Shown: positions 1-5,961, numbered from the stretch's first letter. The stretch: DNA of 6,405 nt from CAMYLR01 sp039590215 (GCA_039590215.1 JBDHFX010000159.1:1-6405), one strand, 5' to 3'. Numbers and translations: made by a program. Notes: a model not told the origin generated them from the sequence alone.

Positions 1-1
1 G

Positions 2-346
2 GCGAGCAAGGCGATCTCCAACTTCAAGCTGCGCGAAGGTATGGCGATTGGAGCGAAGGTCACGCTTCGGGGTCAACGGATGTACGAGTTCCTGGATCGA
101 CTGGTGAATGTCGCGATTCCGCGAATTCGTGATTTCCGAGGTGTGCCGACAAAATCGTTCGACGGGCGCGGCAACTACACCCTGGGGATACGAGAGCAGC
201 TGATCTTCCCCGAGATCGAGTACGACAAGGTGGATAAAGTCCACGGCATGGATATCACGATCGTAACCACGGCCAGGCGCGATGATGAGGCCTACGCGTT
301 GCTGGCGGCGTTTGGAATGCCATTTCGCCGTCGGCCCAATCAGTAA
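2..346 (+). CDS. rplE: 50S ribosomal protein L5, 3' part
   Basis: This is the C-terminal 114 residues of large-subunit protein L5, which binds 5S rRNA and forms part of the central protuberance contacting S13 and P-site tRNA. The frame is open from base 2, so the first roughly 65 residues lie upstream of the window (family length is about 180). Recognisable L5 features are the FKLREGM stretch at the left edge, then YEFLDRLVNVAIPRIRDFRG, the GNYTLGIREQ motif with IFPEI after it, and the terminal AFGMPF common to bacterial L5. The ATG at 41 is internal and not a start, because the conserved sequence continues upstream of it. The gene ends with TAA, 31 bases before rpsN. Identity is very secure. 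Confidence 0.97.
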   Translation, partial: ASKAISNFKLREGMAIGAKVTLRGQRMYEFLDRLVNVAIPRIRDFRGVPTKSFDGRGNYTLGIREQLIFPEIEYDKVDKVHGMDITIVTTARRDDEAYALLAAFGMPFRRRPNQ

Positions 347-364
347 CCGGTCCGGACTTAGTCT

Positions 365-370
365 CAGGAG
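365..370 (+). promoter_or_regulatory. Shine-Dalgarno of rpsN
   Basis: CAGGAG lies 7 bases before the GTG at 378. It decides the rpsN start, because the open frame extends much further upstream (to 282) through the end of rplE in another frame. Confidence 0.75.
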
Positions 371-377
371 ATACACG

Positions 378-563
378 GTGGCAAAGAAGAGTTGGATAGC
401 CAAGAACAAGAAGCAACCCAAATTCGCGGGTCGGCGTGTGAATCGCTGCAATCGCTGTGGTCGAGCGCGCGCCTATCTGCGACAGTTTGGGTTGTGTCGT
501 ATTTGCTTTCGCGAACTAGCGCTTCAGGGTGAAATCCCTGGGGTGCGGAAGGCGAGTTGGTAG
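378..563 (+). CDS. rpsN: 30S ribosomal protein S14, zinc type (61 aa)
   Basis: S14 is a small-subunit head protein needed for late 30S assembly. This is the short 61-residue form, not the roughly 100-residue zinc-free form. Four cysteines, C24, C27, C40 and C43, in two CxxC pairs form the zinc site. The core VNRCNRCGRARAYLRQFGLC followed by RICFREL, and the end GVRKASW, are diagnostic. The start is GTG, chosen because CAGGAG sits 7 bases upstream and the protein then begins with the family-typical MAKKSW. The upstream extension of the frame encodes no S14-like sequence. The stop TAG is embedded in the Shine-Dalgarno of rpsH, so the two genes are probably coupled. Zinc-type S14 genes in some bacteria have a zinc-free paralog elsewhere under Zur control; this window cannot show that. 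Confidence 0.97.
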   Translation: MAKKSWIAKNKKQPKFAGRRVNRCNRCGRARAYLRQFGLCRICFRELALQGEIPGVRKASW

Positions 564-566
564 GAG
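562..566 (+). promoter_or_regulatory. Shine-Dalgarno of rpsH overlapping the rpsN stop
   Basis: The string TAGGAG contains both the rpsN stop (TAG, 561-563) and AGGAG. It is 7 bases from the ATG at 574 and 13 bases from the in-frame ATG at 580, so 574 is the favoured start. Confidence 0.75.
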
Positions 567-573
567 TCAAGCC

Positions 574-969
574 ATGGTCATGACGGATCCAGTTTCCGAC
601 TGCTTGTCACGCATCAGGAATGCGTGTCGGGCCAAGCACAAGCGGGTCGACATGCCAGCCTCGAAGATAAAGGTTGAGATTGCTCGAATCCTGCATGAGA
701 ACCATTACATCGCAAACTACAAGGTGCTTGATGACGGGCGTCAGGGAATCCTGAGGATCTATCTGAAATATCGGGATGAGCGGCCTGTCCTACACGGGAT
801 CGAGCGCGTCTCGAAACCAGGCCTCCGCGTCTATCGTGACCGGCATGAGCTTCCCCGAATCCGAAATGGTCTCGGAACCGCGATCGTATCGACTTCCAAG
901 GGCGTGCTAACCGATCGTCAGGCCCGGGAGGCGGGCGTCGGCGGCGAAGTGCTCGCCAAGGTCTGGTAG
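574..969 (+). CDS. rpsH: 30S ribosomal protein S8
   Basis: S8 is a primary 16S rRNA binding protein of the 30S platform. In E. coli it also represses the spc operon by binding mRNA near the rplE start, a site that lies outside this window. The 131 residues match the usual length. The N-terminal TDPVSDCLSRIRNA matches the family pattern DPIADMLTRIRNA. The C-terminal GLGTAIVSTSKGVLTDRQAR and GVGGEVLAKVW are the classic S8 RNA-binding signature. The start at 574 is preferred over 580 on Shine-Dalgarno spacing, and over any start inside rpsN because the family N-terminus begins here. Only 10 bases separate it from the rpsN stop, and its own stop overlaps the rplF Shine-Dalgarno. Nothing in it looks unusual. 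Confidence 0.97.
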   Translation: MVMTDPVSDCLSRIRNACRAKHKRVDMPASKIKVEIARILHENHYIANYKVLDDGRQGILRIYLKYRDERPVLHGIERVSKPGLRVYRDRHELPRIRNGLGTAIVSTSKGVLTDRQAREAGVGGEVLAKVW

Positions 970-973
970 GAGG
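968..973 (+). promoter_or_regulatory. Shine-Dalgarno of rplF overlapping the rpsH stop
   Basis: AGGAGG, a full consensus, starts on the second base of the rpsH TAG stop and sits 7 bases before the rplF ATG. It is the strongest ribosome binding site in the window. Terminating ribosomes on rpsH will cover it, which favours coupling. Confidence 0.8.
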
Positions 974-980
974 CGAAACC

Positions 981-1517
981 ATGTCTCGCATTGGACGGCA
1001 ACCGATTCCCGTGCCCGATAACGTCGAAGTATCGATCGACGGTCGGGAGGTTCGGGTCAAAGGCCCAAACGGGGAGGTGGCGGGCACCATGCCGGAGCGG
1101 ATAGCGACGAGCCACGAAGATGGGGAAATAAGGGTCGCGCGTCCCAGCGATTCAGCTCAGGATAGGGCCCTTCACGGTTTGGCCCGAACGCTGGTAGCGA
1201 ACATGGTTCACGGCGTCACTGAGGGCTACGAAAAACGGCTTGAGATCGAGGGTGTCGGCTATCGAGCCGAGGCAGCCGGGGCCAAGATCAAGCTGAGCCT
1301 CGGTTTTTCGTACCCGATCGAATACGACGTACCTGACGGCGTCGAGGTAACGACTCCGCAGCCGACACAGATCGTCGTCAAGGGTGCGGACAAGCAGAAG
1401 ATCGGTCAAGTGGCCGCCGAGCTGCGCGCGTTTCGACCCGTGGAACCGTACAAGGGCAAAGGTATCAAATACGAAGGTGAGCACGTTCGTAGAAAGGCCG
1501 GGAAGACCGCGGTCTAG
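981..1517 (+). CDS. rplF: 50S ribosomal protein L6
   Basis: L6 binds 23S rRNA helix 97 near the factor-binding region of the large subunit. The product has 178 residues, the normal length, and the two tandem alpha-beta domains of the family. The N-terminus MSRIGRQPIPVP and VKGPNGEV mark domain 1. EGVGYRAEA and GFSYPIEYDVP mark domain 2. The C-terminal signature, PYKGKGIKYEGEHVRRKAGK, is textbook bacterial L6. The start is fixed by AGGAGG at 968-973 and by the conserved N-terminus. It follows rpsH by 11 bases and precedes rplR by 20 bases, in standard spc order. No anomalies were seen. Confidence 0.98.
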   Translation: MSRIGRQPIPVPDNVEVSIDGREVRVKGPNGEVAGTMPERIATSHEDGEIRVARPSDSAQDRALHGLARTLVANMVHGVTEGYEKRLEIEGVGYRAEAAGAKIKLSLGFSYPIEYDVPDGVEVTTPQPTQIVVKGADKQKIGQVAAELRAFRPVEPYKGKGIKYEGEHVRRKAGKTAV

Positions 1518-1537
1518 ACGGACGAGGGATATTCGAA

Positions 1538-1897
1538 ATGAGCAAGTCTACAGGACAACAACGACAGATCGGACGACGGAGACGCCATCGGAGCATTCGG
1601 CGTCGTCTGTCGGGCACCTCAGAGCGGCCAAGGCTGGTCGTGACTCGGAGCCTCAAGAATATCAGTGCTCAAATCGTCGATGATACGAATGGTACCACGT
1701 TGTTGGGGTTGAGCTCGCAAAGCGTCGGCTCGAAGGGAACTAAGGTTGAACGCGCCCAGGAGACGGGAAAAAAGCTCGCCGAGATGGCGCGCGAGAAGGG
1801 TGTGCACCGGGTGGTGTTCGATCGCGCAGGATACTTGTATCACGGGCGTGTGAAGGCGCTCGCCGACGGCGCACGCGAAGGCGGTCTCGAGTTCTAG
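1538..1897 (+). CDS. rplR: 50S ribosomal protein L18
   Basis: L18 binds 5S rRNA and, with L5, helps place it in the central protuberance. The product has 119 residues, typical for bacteria. The N-terminal 25 or so residues are strongly basic (an RRRRHRSIRRRLSG run) and form the disordered RNA-binding tail. The core follows the family pattern: RPRLVVTRSLKNISAQIVDD, then an alpha-helical stretch with AQETGKKLAEMA, and VVFDRAGYLYHGRVKALADG near the end. The ATG is preceded by GAGGG at 1524-1528, with 9 bases of spacing. The stop TAG is joined to an AGGAG motif that serves the small ORF in the gap before rpsE, not rpsE itself. Confidence 0.97.
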   Translation: MSKSTGQQRQIGRRRRHRSIRRRLSGTSERPRLVVTRSLKNISAQIVDDTNGTTLLGLSSQSVGSKGTKVERAQETGKKLAEMAREKGVHRVVFDRAGYLYHGRVKALADGAREGGLEF

Positions 1898-1902
1898 AGG
1901 AG
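1898..1902 (+). promoter_or_regulatory. Shine-Dalgarno-like site just after the rplR stop
   Basis: AGGAG follows the rplR TAG directly and lies 8 bases before the ATG at 1911. The layout copies the rpsN/rpsH and rpsH/rplF junctions, where the stop runs into the ribosome binding site. It is too far (68 bases) from the rpsE GTG to serve that gene. Confidence 0.5.
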
Positions 1903-1910
1903 TACTGGGA

Positions 1911-1970
1911 ATGACCAAGATGGGCGCCGATGTTGGTCAACATCAGTGTTCGCATGTGGGAGGTAGCTGA
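1911..1970 (+). CDS. possible 19-residue leader ORF before rpsE
   Basis: A 19-codon frame, MTKMGADVGQHQCSHVGGS, opens with ATG, has AGGAG 8 bases upstream, and ends with TGA at 1968-1970, immediately next to the rpsE GTG. It fills nearly all of the unusual 73-base gap between rplR and rpsE. It is in the same frame as rpsE, so only the TGA separates it from S5. It may be a leader peptide that couples rpsE to rplR, the remnant of a longer S5 N-terminus cut off by a nonsense change, or chance. I recognise no homolog, and 19 codons is too short to judge coding bias. Translation is inferred, not shown. Confidence 0.35.
   Translation: MTKMGADVGQHQCSHVGGS
1929..1944 (+). repeat. perfect 7-base inverted repeat in the rplR-rpsE gap
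   Basis: GATGTTG (1929-1935) and CAACATC (1938-1944) are exact reverse complements separated by GT. As RNA the outer six pairs could form a stem closed by a four-base GGUC loop. There is no following U run, so it is not a rho-independent terminator. It ends 13 bases before the rpsE Shine-Dalgarno at 1958-1963. It could be a small regulatory hairpin, a protein operator, or chance. Confidence 0.45.
1958..1963 (+). promoter_or_regulatory. Shine-Dalgarno of rpsE
   Basis: GGGAGG lies 7 bases before the GTG at 1971 and decides that start. It sits inside the last codons of the small upstream ORF. Confidence 0.75.
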
Positions 1971-2576
1971 GTGTCGAATGGTCGTGGAAACAGGGGTGGC
2001 CGCAGGGGTCGCGGCGATCGTAGCGAGTTTGTCGAGAATGTGATCGACATCAATCGAGTATCAAAGGTCGTAAAGGGCGGCCGACGGTTCTCCTTTACTG
2101 CATTGGTGGCGGTTGGCGATGGAGAGGGCCAAGTCGGTATCGGCATGGGGAAGGCCAACGAGGTCGCCGATGCGATCCGCAAAGGATTTGAGTCGGCCAA
2201 AAAGAGCATGCAACGGATCGCGACGCTGGGCAGCACGATTCCGCACGAGATAAAGGGCGAATTCGGGGCTGGTCGGGTGCTCTTGAAACCCGCTTCGCCG
2301 GGAACGGGTGTCATCGCCGGTGGGCCGGTGCGCCAGGTTCTGGAGTGTGCTGGAATCGCCGATATCCTGACCAAGTCGCTGGGTTCCAACAATCCCCACA
2401 ACATGGTAAAGGCGACGATGAACGGTTTGGGGCGGCTGCGCACAGTTGCCGATGTCGCCGAGGAGCGTGGGATCTCGGTGGCGGAGCTCCTCGGTCGTGA
2501 TGCCCCAGAGGGCACCATGGTAGAAGCACCGGCTCCGGAGCCAGCTCCAACGACGATAACGGATGCCGAGCAATAA
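1971..2576 (+). CDS. rpsE: 30S ribosomal protein S5
   Basis: S5 lies at the back of the 30S subunit near the mRNA entrance and affects decoding accuracy. The S5 double-stranded RNA-binding domain begins around residue 22 with FVENVIDINRVSKVVKGGRR and FSFTALVAVGDGEGQVGIGMG. The C-terminal domain includes LLKPASPGTGVIAGGPVRQV and the GSNNPHNMVKAT motif. At 201 residues it is longer than the E. coli protein (about 167). The extra length is an Arg/Gly-rich N-terminus (NGRGNRGGRRGRGDR) and a Pro/Ala/Glu-rich acidic tail after LLGRDAPEG. The GTG start is set by GGGAGG at 1958-1963. A short in-frame ORF ends directly before it. It precedes rpmD by 3 bases. Confidence 0.97.
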   Translation: MSNGRGNRGGRRGRGDRSEFVENVIDINRVSKVVKGGRRFSFTALVAVGDGEGQVGIGMGKANEVADAIRKGFESAKKSMQRIATLGSTIPHEIKGEFGAGRVLLKPASPGTGVIAGGPVRQVLECAGIADILTKSLGSNNPHNMVKATMNGLGRLRTVADVAEERGISVAELLGRDAPEGTMVEAPAPEPAPTTITDAEQ

Positions 2577-2579
2577 CAG

Positions 2580-2774
2580 ATGAGCGCCAAGAAAGCGAAA
2601 CGGTTGATCATAACGCAGACCAAGAGCGGCATTGGATCCCCGCAACGTATTCAGGCGACGTTGCGGGCGCTGGGCCTCAAGGGACATCAGCGCAGCGTCG
2701 AAAAGAGTGATTCCCCAGCGATCCGTGGCATGATCGCCAAGGTGCAGCACTTGGTGGAGGTCGAGGAAGTATGA
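2580..2774 (+). CDS. rpmD: 50S ribosomal protein L30
   Basis: L30 is a small large-subunit protein found in many but not all bacteria. The 64-residue product shows the family beta-alpha-beta-alpha-beta pattern: KRLIITQTKSGIGSPQRIQA, then LRALGLKGHQRSV and the terminal IRGMIAKVQHLVEVEE. This matches the usual L30 motif in which a conserved IRGMI or VRGMI precedes KVxHLV. The ATG lies 3 bases after the rpsE TAA. No clear Shine-Dalgarno is visible, so translation probably depends on ribosomes ending rpsE. The last codons overlap the rplO start by four bases (ATGA). Confidence 0.96.
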   Translation: MSAKKAKRLIITQTKSGIGSPQRIQATLRALGLKGHQRSVEKSDSPAIRGMIAKVQHLVEVEEV

Positions 2775-3223
2775 AGATACACGAGCTTAAGCCGCCGGCT
2801 GGCGCACACCGGCCCAAGAAGCGGGTCGGTCGTGGCAACGCAGCCGGCCAGGGTACCACGTGCGGTCGTGGAAGCCAGGGTCAGCGCGCTCGCGCTGGTC
2901 GTTTGCCGGCCTGGTTCGAAGGTGGGCAGATGCCGCTCCAGCGAAGGGTTCCGAAGCGGGGATTCAACCGCACACGGTTCAAGACAGAGGTTCAGACCGT
3001 GAATCTGGCTGACCTCGCTCGCTTTGAGGATGAAACCGATTTCACCCGTGAGCGACTGGCTGCGCTGGGACTGATCGATCCAGACGGCGGGCCGGTCAAG
3101 ATCCTGGCTCGCGGGAAGCTTGACCGGGTCGTGAAAGTGACCGCTAACGCCTTCAGTGCGGCTGCACGAGACGCGATCGAGGCTGCGGGCGGGACGGCTG
3201 AAACCATTGGTCGGAAGAAGTAG
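2771..3223 (+). CDS. rplO: 50S ribosomal protein L15
   Basis: L15 is a late-assembly large-subunit protein that threads through 23S rRNA. The product has 150 residues, the usual length. The long basic, glycine-rich N-terminal extension is clear: KPPAGAHRPKKRVGRGNAAG, GRGSQGQRARAG, then the hallmark FEGGQMPLQRRVPKRGF at about residues 49-65. The C-terminal globular part contains VKILARGKLDRVVKVTANAFS followed by an alanine-rich helix, as in other L15 proteins. The ATG overlaps the rpmD TGA as ATGA. GGAGG at 2756-2760 and GAGG at 2763-2766 offer ribosome binding sites. secY follows after 5 bases, the standard arrangement. Confidence 0.97.
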   Translation: MKIHELKPPAGAHRPKKRVGRGNAAGQGTTCGRGSQGQRARAGRLPAWFEGGQMPLQRRVPKRGFNRTRFKTEVQTVNLADLARFEDETDFTRERLAALGLIDPDGGPVKILARGKLDRVVKVTANAFSAAARDAIEAAGGTAETIGRKK

Positions 3224-3228
3224 TTCAA

Positions 3229-4499
3229 GTGGCAAACCAGATTCCAAACCTCTTCAAGATCCCGGAACTCAGGCGCAAGATCCTCTTCACGCTGGGCATA
3301 CTCGTGCTCCTGCGTGTCGGTGCGCATATCACGGTGCCGGGTGTCAACCGCGAGGCGCTCACGCTGGCGATCGGTGGTCAGAACAACCTGTTTGGCCTGC
3401 TCGATCTGTTTACTGGAGGCGCACTCCAGCGGGCCACGGTGTTCGCGCTGGGGATCATGCCCTACATCTCGGCGTCGATCATCTTCCAATTGCTGACCGC
3501 CGTGTTCCCGTACTTCGAGAAGCTGCAAAAGGAAGGCGAGGAAGGGCGCAAGAAGATCACCATGGCTACTCAGTGTTCATCGAGAACCTCAGCCCCGACG
3601 CGGTGATGTTCCCGGGCTGGCGATTCAAGCTTCTGACGATACTAGTTCTGACGACCGGGGCGGTATTCATCATGTGGCTTGGTGAGCAGATCACCGAGCA
3701 CGGTATCGGCAACGGGATGAGCCTTATCATCACGTTCTCGATCATCGAGGCTTTCCCACAGGCGGCGGCTCAAGTCTGGACGCTCTGGCGGACGGAGGTT
3801 ATCGGGATCTTCACGATCTTGACGTTTACCGCAATCATGGTGGCGATCGTGGCGGCCACGGTGGTGATGACTATGGCGGTGCGAAGAATCCCTATTCAGA
3901 TCCCACGCAAAGTGGTGGGAAGGAACCGAATTCGCCAAGGTCAAAAGACGCATCTGCCGTTGCGAGTCAACTCGGCCGGCGTGATGCCGATCATCTTCGC
4001 ACAGTCGATCATGTTCTTCCCACCGATGGCCGCGACGCTGGTGCCGAACTCGACGCTCATCCAACGGTTTGTAGCCGCATTCCAGTTTGGGTCGGTGTGG
4101 TACATCGTACTGTTCGCGGCGCTGATCGTTTTCTTCACCTATTTCTACACGGCGATCATCTTCAACCCCATCGATCTGGCCGAGAACATGAAGAAACAGG
4201 GCGGGTTCATACCCGGTACTCGTCCCGGCGCGAGGACCGCCGAGTACATTGACCGAGTATTGACCCGCGTGACGCTCCCGGGCTCGTTCTTCCTGGCGGG
4301 CATCGCGATCGTCCCGCTGCTGATCTTCTCGTGGGGACCGTTTCAATCGATCCCTCAGTTCATTGGCGGAACCGGTCTGTTGATCGTGGTTGGTGTTTCT
4401 CTCGACACGGTCCAGCAGGTCCAGTCTCATTTGTTGCTTCGGCATTATGAAGGTTTCATGTCGAAGGGACGGAAGATCCGCGGGCCGCGATACCGCTGA
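3229..4499 (+). pseudogene. secY: protein translocase channel subunit SecY, frame broken near 3562
   Basis: SecY is the ten-helix membrane channel of the SecYEG translocon. The N-terminal frame (GTG 3229, after a weak GGAAGAAG) gives 111 good residues: an amphipathic start, TM1 near 18-37, the plug region NNLFGLLDLFTGGAL, and signature GIMPYISASIIFQLL at 75-89. After GRKKIT (ends 3561) the frame drifts and stops at TGA 3604-3606. SecY resumes in the next frame from GYSVFIEN (3564) to TGA 4499, adding 311 residues with LGEQITEHGIGNGMSL, the GRNRIRQGQKTHLPLRVN cytosolic loop, FFTYFYTAIIFNP and the terminal GPRYR. Between the pieces the family usually has about 16 residues (QYTRYGTVV and the rest of TM3), here replaced by 2 bases, so a deletion of about 46 bases is likely. 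As written it cannot make full SecY. Assembly or base-calling error, a real lesion with another secY elsewhere, or strain variation are all possible. Confidence 0.9.
3559..3566 (+). other. deletion/frameshift junction inside secY
   Basis: The correct upstream frame ends with Thr codon ACC (3559-3561) and the correct downstream frame begins with Gly codon GGC (3564-3566). The two bases AT between them may be the end of a lost aromatic codon before the glycine. Family comparison from memory suggests about 46 bases are gone. Confidence 0.7.
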
Positions 4500-5179
4500 T
4501 GGGTCGCTATGTGATCTTGATGGGGCCGCCTGGGGCGGGAAAGGGAACTCAGTCGGTCCGGGTGGCTCGCGACGAGGGTCTCTGCCGAATCTCGACCGGG
4601 GACTTGCTGCGAGCGGCGTTGGATGCGGGGACCCCGCTGGGGCAACAGGCGGAGTCCTACATGAAGGCCGGGGAGCTCGTTCCCGATGATCTGATGCTGG
4701 GTCTGGTGGACGAAGAGCTGGATCGTAAAACGTGCTCTGACGGGGCGGTCTTTGACGGTTTTCCGCGCACCGTCCAACAGGCTCAGGGATTGGGACGGCT
4801 TCTGGAGAAGCGCGGGGCAGCCATCGACCAGGTGATGGTGATCGAGGTTCCCGAGGGCGAGATCGTTCGCCGCTTGTCGGGGCGAAGGGTTTGCGAATCG
4901 TGCGAAAAGCTGTATCATCTAAGTTTTGGCCCGCCACGGCAAGAAGGGCGTTGTGACGCCTGTGGAGGCGAGCTCAAGCAGCGCCCGGATGATCAACCGG
5001 AGACCGTACGCCGCCGGTTGGCCGTCTACTCGGAAGAGACGCAACCGGTCATCGATTACTATCAGCGAGATGCCAGCACTTCCCTCGCGGGCGTCACGAT
5101 GATCGACGGAGACGACTCGATCGAGGATGTCGCATCGGCGATTCGCGACCGGCTCAGTCACGTCGAGGCTGAGCGGTAA
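4499..5179 (+). CDS. adk: adenylate kinase, long form with four-Cys zinc lid
   Basis: Adenylate kinase interconverts ATP plus AMP and two ADP in the cytoplasm. The 226-residue product is the long form. The P-loop GPPGAGKGT is at 9-17, STGDLLRAA of the AMP-binding region at 32-40, DGFPRT at 86-91, and SGRRVC at the lid entrance (127-132). The lid carries C132, C135, C152 and C155 (CxxC-X16-CxxC), a structural zinc site typical of Gram-positive and many other non-enteric enzymes. RPDD (162-165) and the ETVRRRL arginines complete the active site. The ATG shares its A with the secY stop (TGATG), and no Shine-Dalgarno is evident, so translation probably relies on coupling to secY. A stop inside secY would therefore be expected to lower adk expression if it were real. 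Confidence 0.97.
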   Translation: MGRYVILMGPPGAGKGTQSVRVARDEGLCRISTGDLLRAALDAGTPLGQQAESYMKAGELVPDDLMLGLVDEELDRKTCSDGAVFDGFPRTVQQAQGLGRLLEKRGAAIDQVMVIEVPEGEIVRRLSGRRVCESCEKLYHLSFGPPRQEGRCDACGGELKQRPDDQPETVRRRLAVYSEETQPVIDYYQRDASTSLAGVTMIDGDDSIEDVASAIRDRLSHVEAER

Positions 5180-5188
5180 GCGGGGGTT

Positions 5189-5944
5189 GTGGTGACGTTG
5201 AAAAGCACTCGGGAGATCGAGCGGATGCGCGCCAGCGGGCGGATCGTGGCCCAGGTCCTGGCCGCCATGGAAACCGCGATTCGACCTGGCGTGACAACTG
5301 CCGAGCTGGACGCGCTAGCCGAGTCGATCATCGCTGATCATAGTGGAGCGAGGCCTGCGTTCAAGGGTTACGGTGGTTTTCCCGCTGCGATCTGCGCGAG
5401 CGTAAACGAGGAGGTCGTTCACGGCATCCCGTCGAAGTCGTGTACGCTCGTGGCTGGCGACATCGTTGGGATCGATGTCGGCGTCTTGCTTGACGGCTAC
5501 CACGCCGACGCCGCGCGCACGTTTGCTGTCGGCGACGTCGCCAACGGCACCGAGGCGTTGCTACGTGCCACGCGCCAGGCGCTTGACGCGGGAATAGACG
5601 CGGCTCGACCGGGCGGGTTCGTTGGCGACATCTCAGCCGCCGTCCAGAACGTGGCCGAGGCGGCCGGCTATTCGGTTGTTCGTGACTTGGTCGGGCATGG
5701 GATTGGCCAGAATCTGCATGAGGATCCCCAGGTGCCCAATTTTGGCACTGCGGGACGCGGTTTAGCACTCGAGCCGGGGTTGGTACTCGCCATCGAGCCG
5801 ATGGTGAATACCGGTGGCAGCCCGGTGCGAACACTGGACGACGAATGGACGATCGTCACCGCTGACGGGACGCTGTCGGCACACTTTGAGCACACAGTGG
5901 CGATCACCGACAACGGGCCCGAAGTGCTGACGCGGGCCGCCTGA
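5189..5944 (+). CDS. map: type I methionine aminopeptidase
   Basis: MAP removes the initiator methionine from nascent proteins when the second residue is small. The 251-residue product has the pita-bread fold and no N-terminal extension, as in the E. coli class Ia enzyme. Metal ligands are visible: D96 in GIDVG, D107 in HADAART, H170 in GHGIGQNLHEDP, E203 in AIEPM and E234 in FEHTVAIT. H79 (VVHGIP) and H177 are the substrate-contact histidines. Two adjacent GTG codons (5189, 5192) could start translation. A GGGGG run at 5182-5186 is the only Shine-Dalgarno-like sequence and slightly favours 5192 by spacing; the family N-terminus (TLKSTREIERMR) fits either. It lies 9 bases after adk. infA, common after map in other genomes, is absent. 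Confidence 0.96.
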   Translation: MVTLKSTREIERMRASGRIVAQVLAAMETAIRPGVTTAELDALAESIIADHSGARPAFKGYGGFPAAICASVNEEVVHGIPSKSCTLVAGDIVGIDVGVLLDGYHADAARTFAVGDVANGTEALLRATRQALDAGIDAARPGGFVGDISAAVQNVAEAAGYSVVRDLVGHGIGQNLHEDPQVPNFGTAGRGLALEPGLVLAIEPMVNTGGSPVRTLDDEWTIVTADGTLSAHFEHTVAITDNGPEVLTRAA

Positions 5945-5961
5945 GGAAGAAGGGGACTTGA

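Noticed and set aside
41..43. ATG at 41 as the rplE start
   Set aside because: Conserved L5 sequence (FKLREG) continues upstream in frame to the window edge, so this Met is internal.
1929..1950. Rho-independent terminator after rplR
   Set aside because: The stem is short and A/U-rich and no T run follows. The operon clearly continues into rpsE.
1943..2750. Two 229-codon minus-strand frames opposite rpsE and rpmD
   Set aside because: They overlap each other and are antisense to clear ribosomal protein genes. Neither shows a domain; both are shadows.
3156..3563. Upstream part of the long frame that carries the secY C-terminal region
   Set aside because: Before 3564 this frame is an out-of-frame reading of rplO and the secY start. 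It shows no protein-like conservation and is not an N-terminal extension.
3526..3566. Programmed ribosomal frameshifting in secY
   Set aside because: The only slippery-like run (CAAAAGG near 3525) is upstream of residues still read in the correct first frame, no strong downstream structure is evident, and a shift would not restore the missing TM3 residues.
3642..4937. A 431-codon open frame on the minus strand opposite secY and adk
   Set aside because: It lies wholly antisense to two well-conserved genes, and its product is low-complexity, rich in Arg, Pro, His and Asp, as expected from reverse reading of GC-rich coding DNA. It has no recognisable domain.
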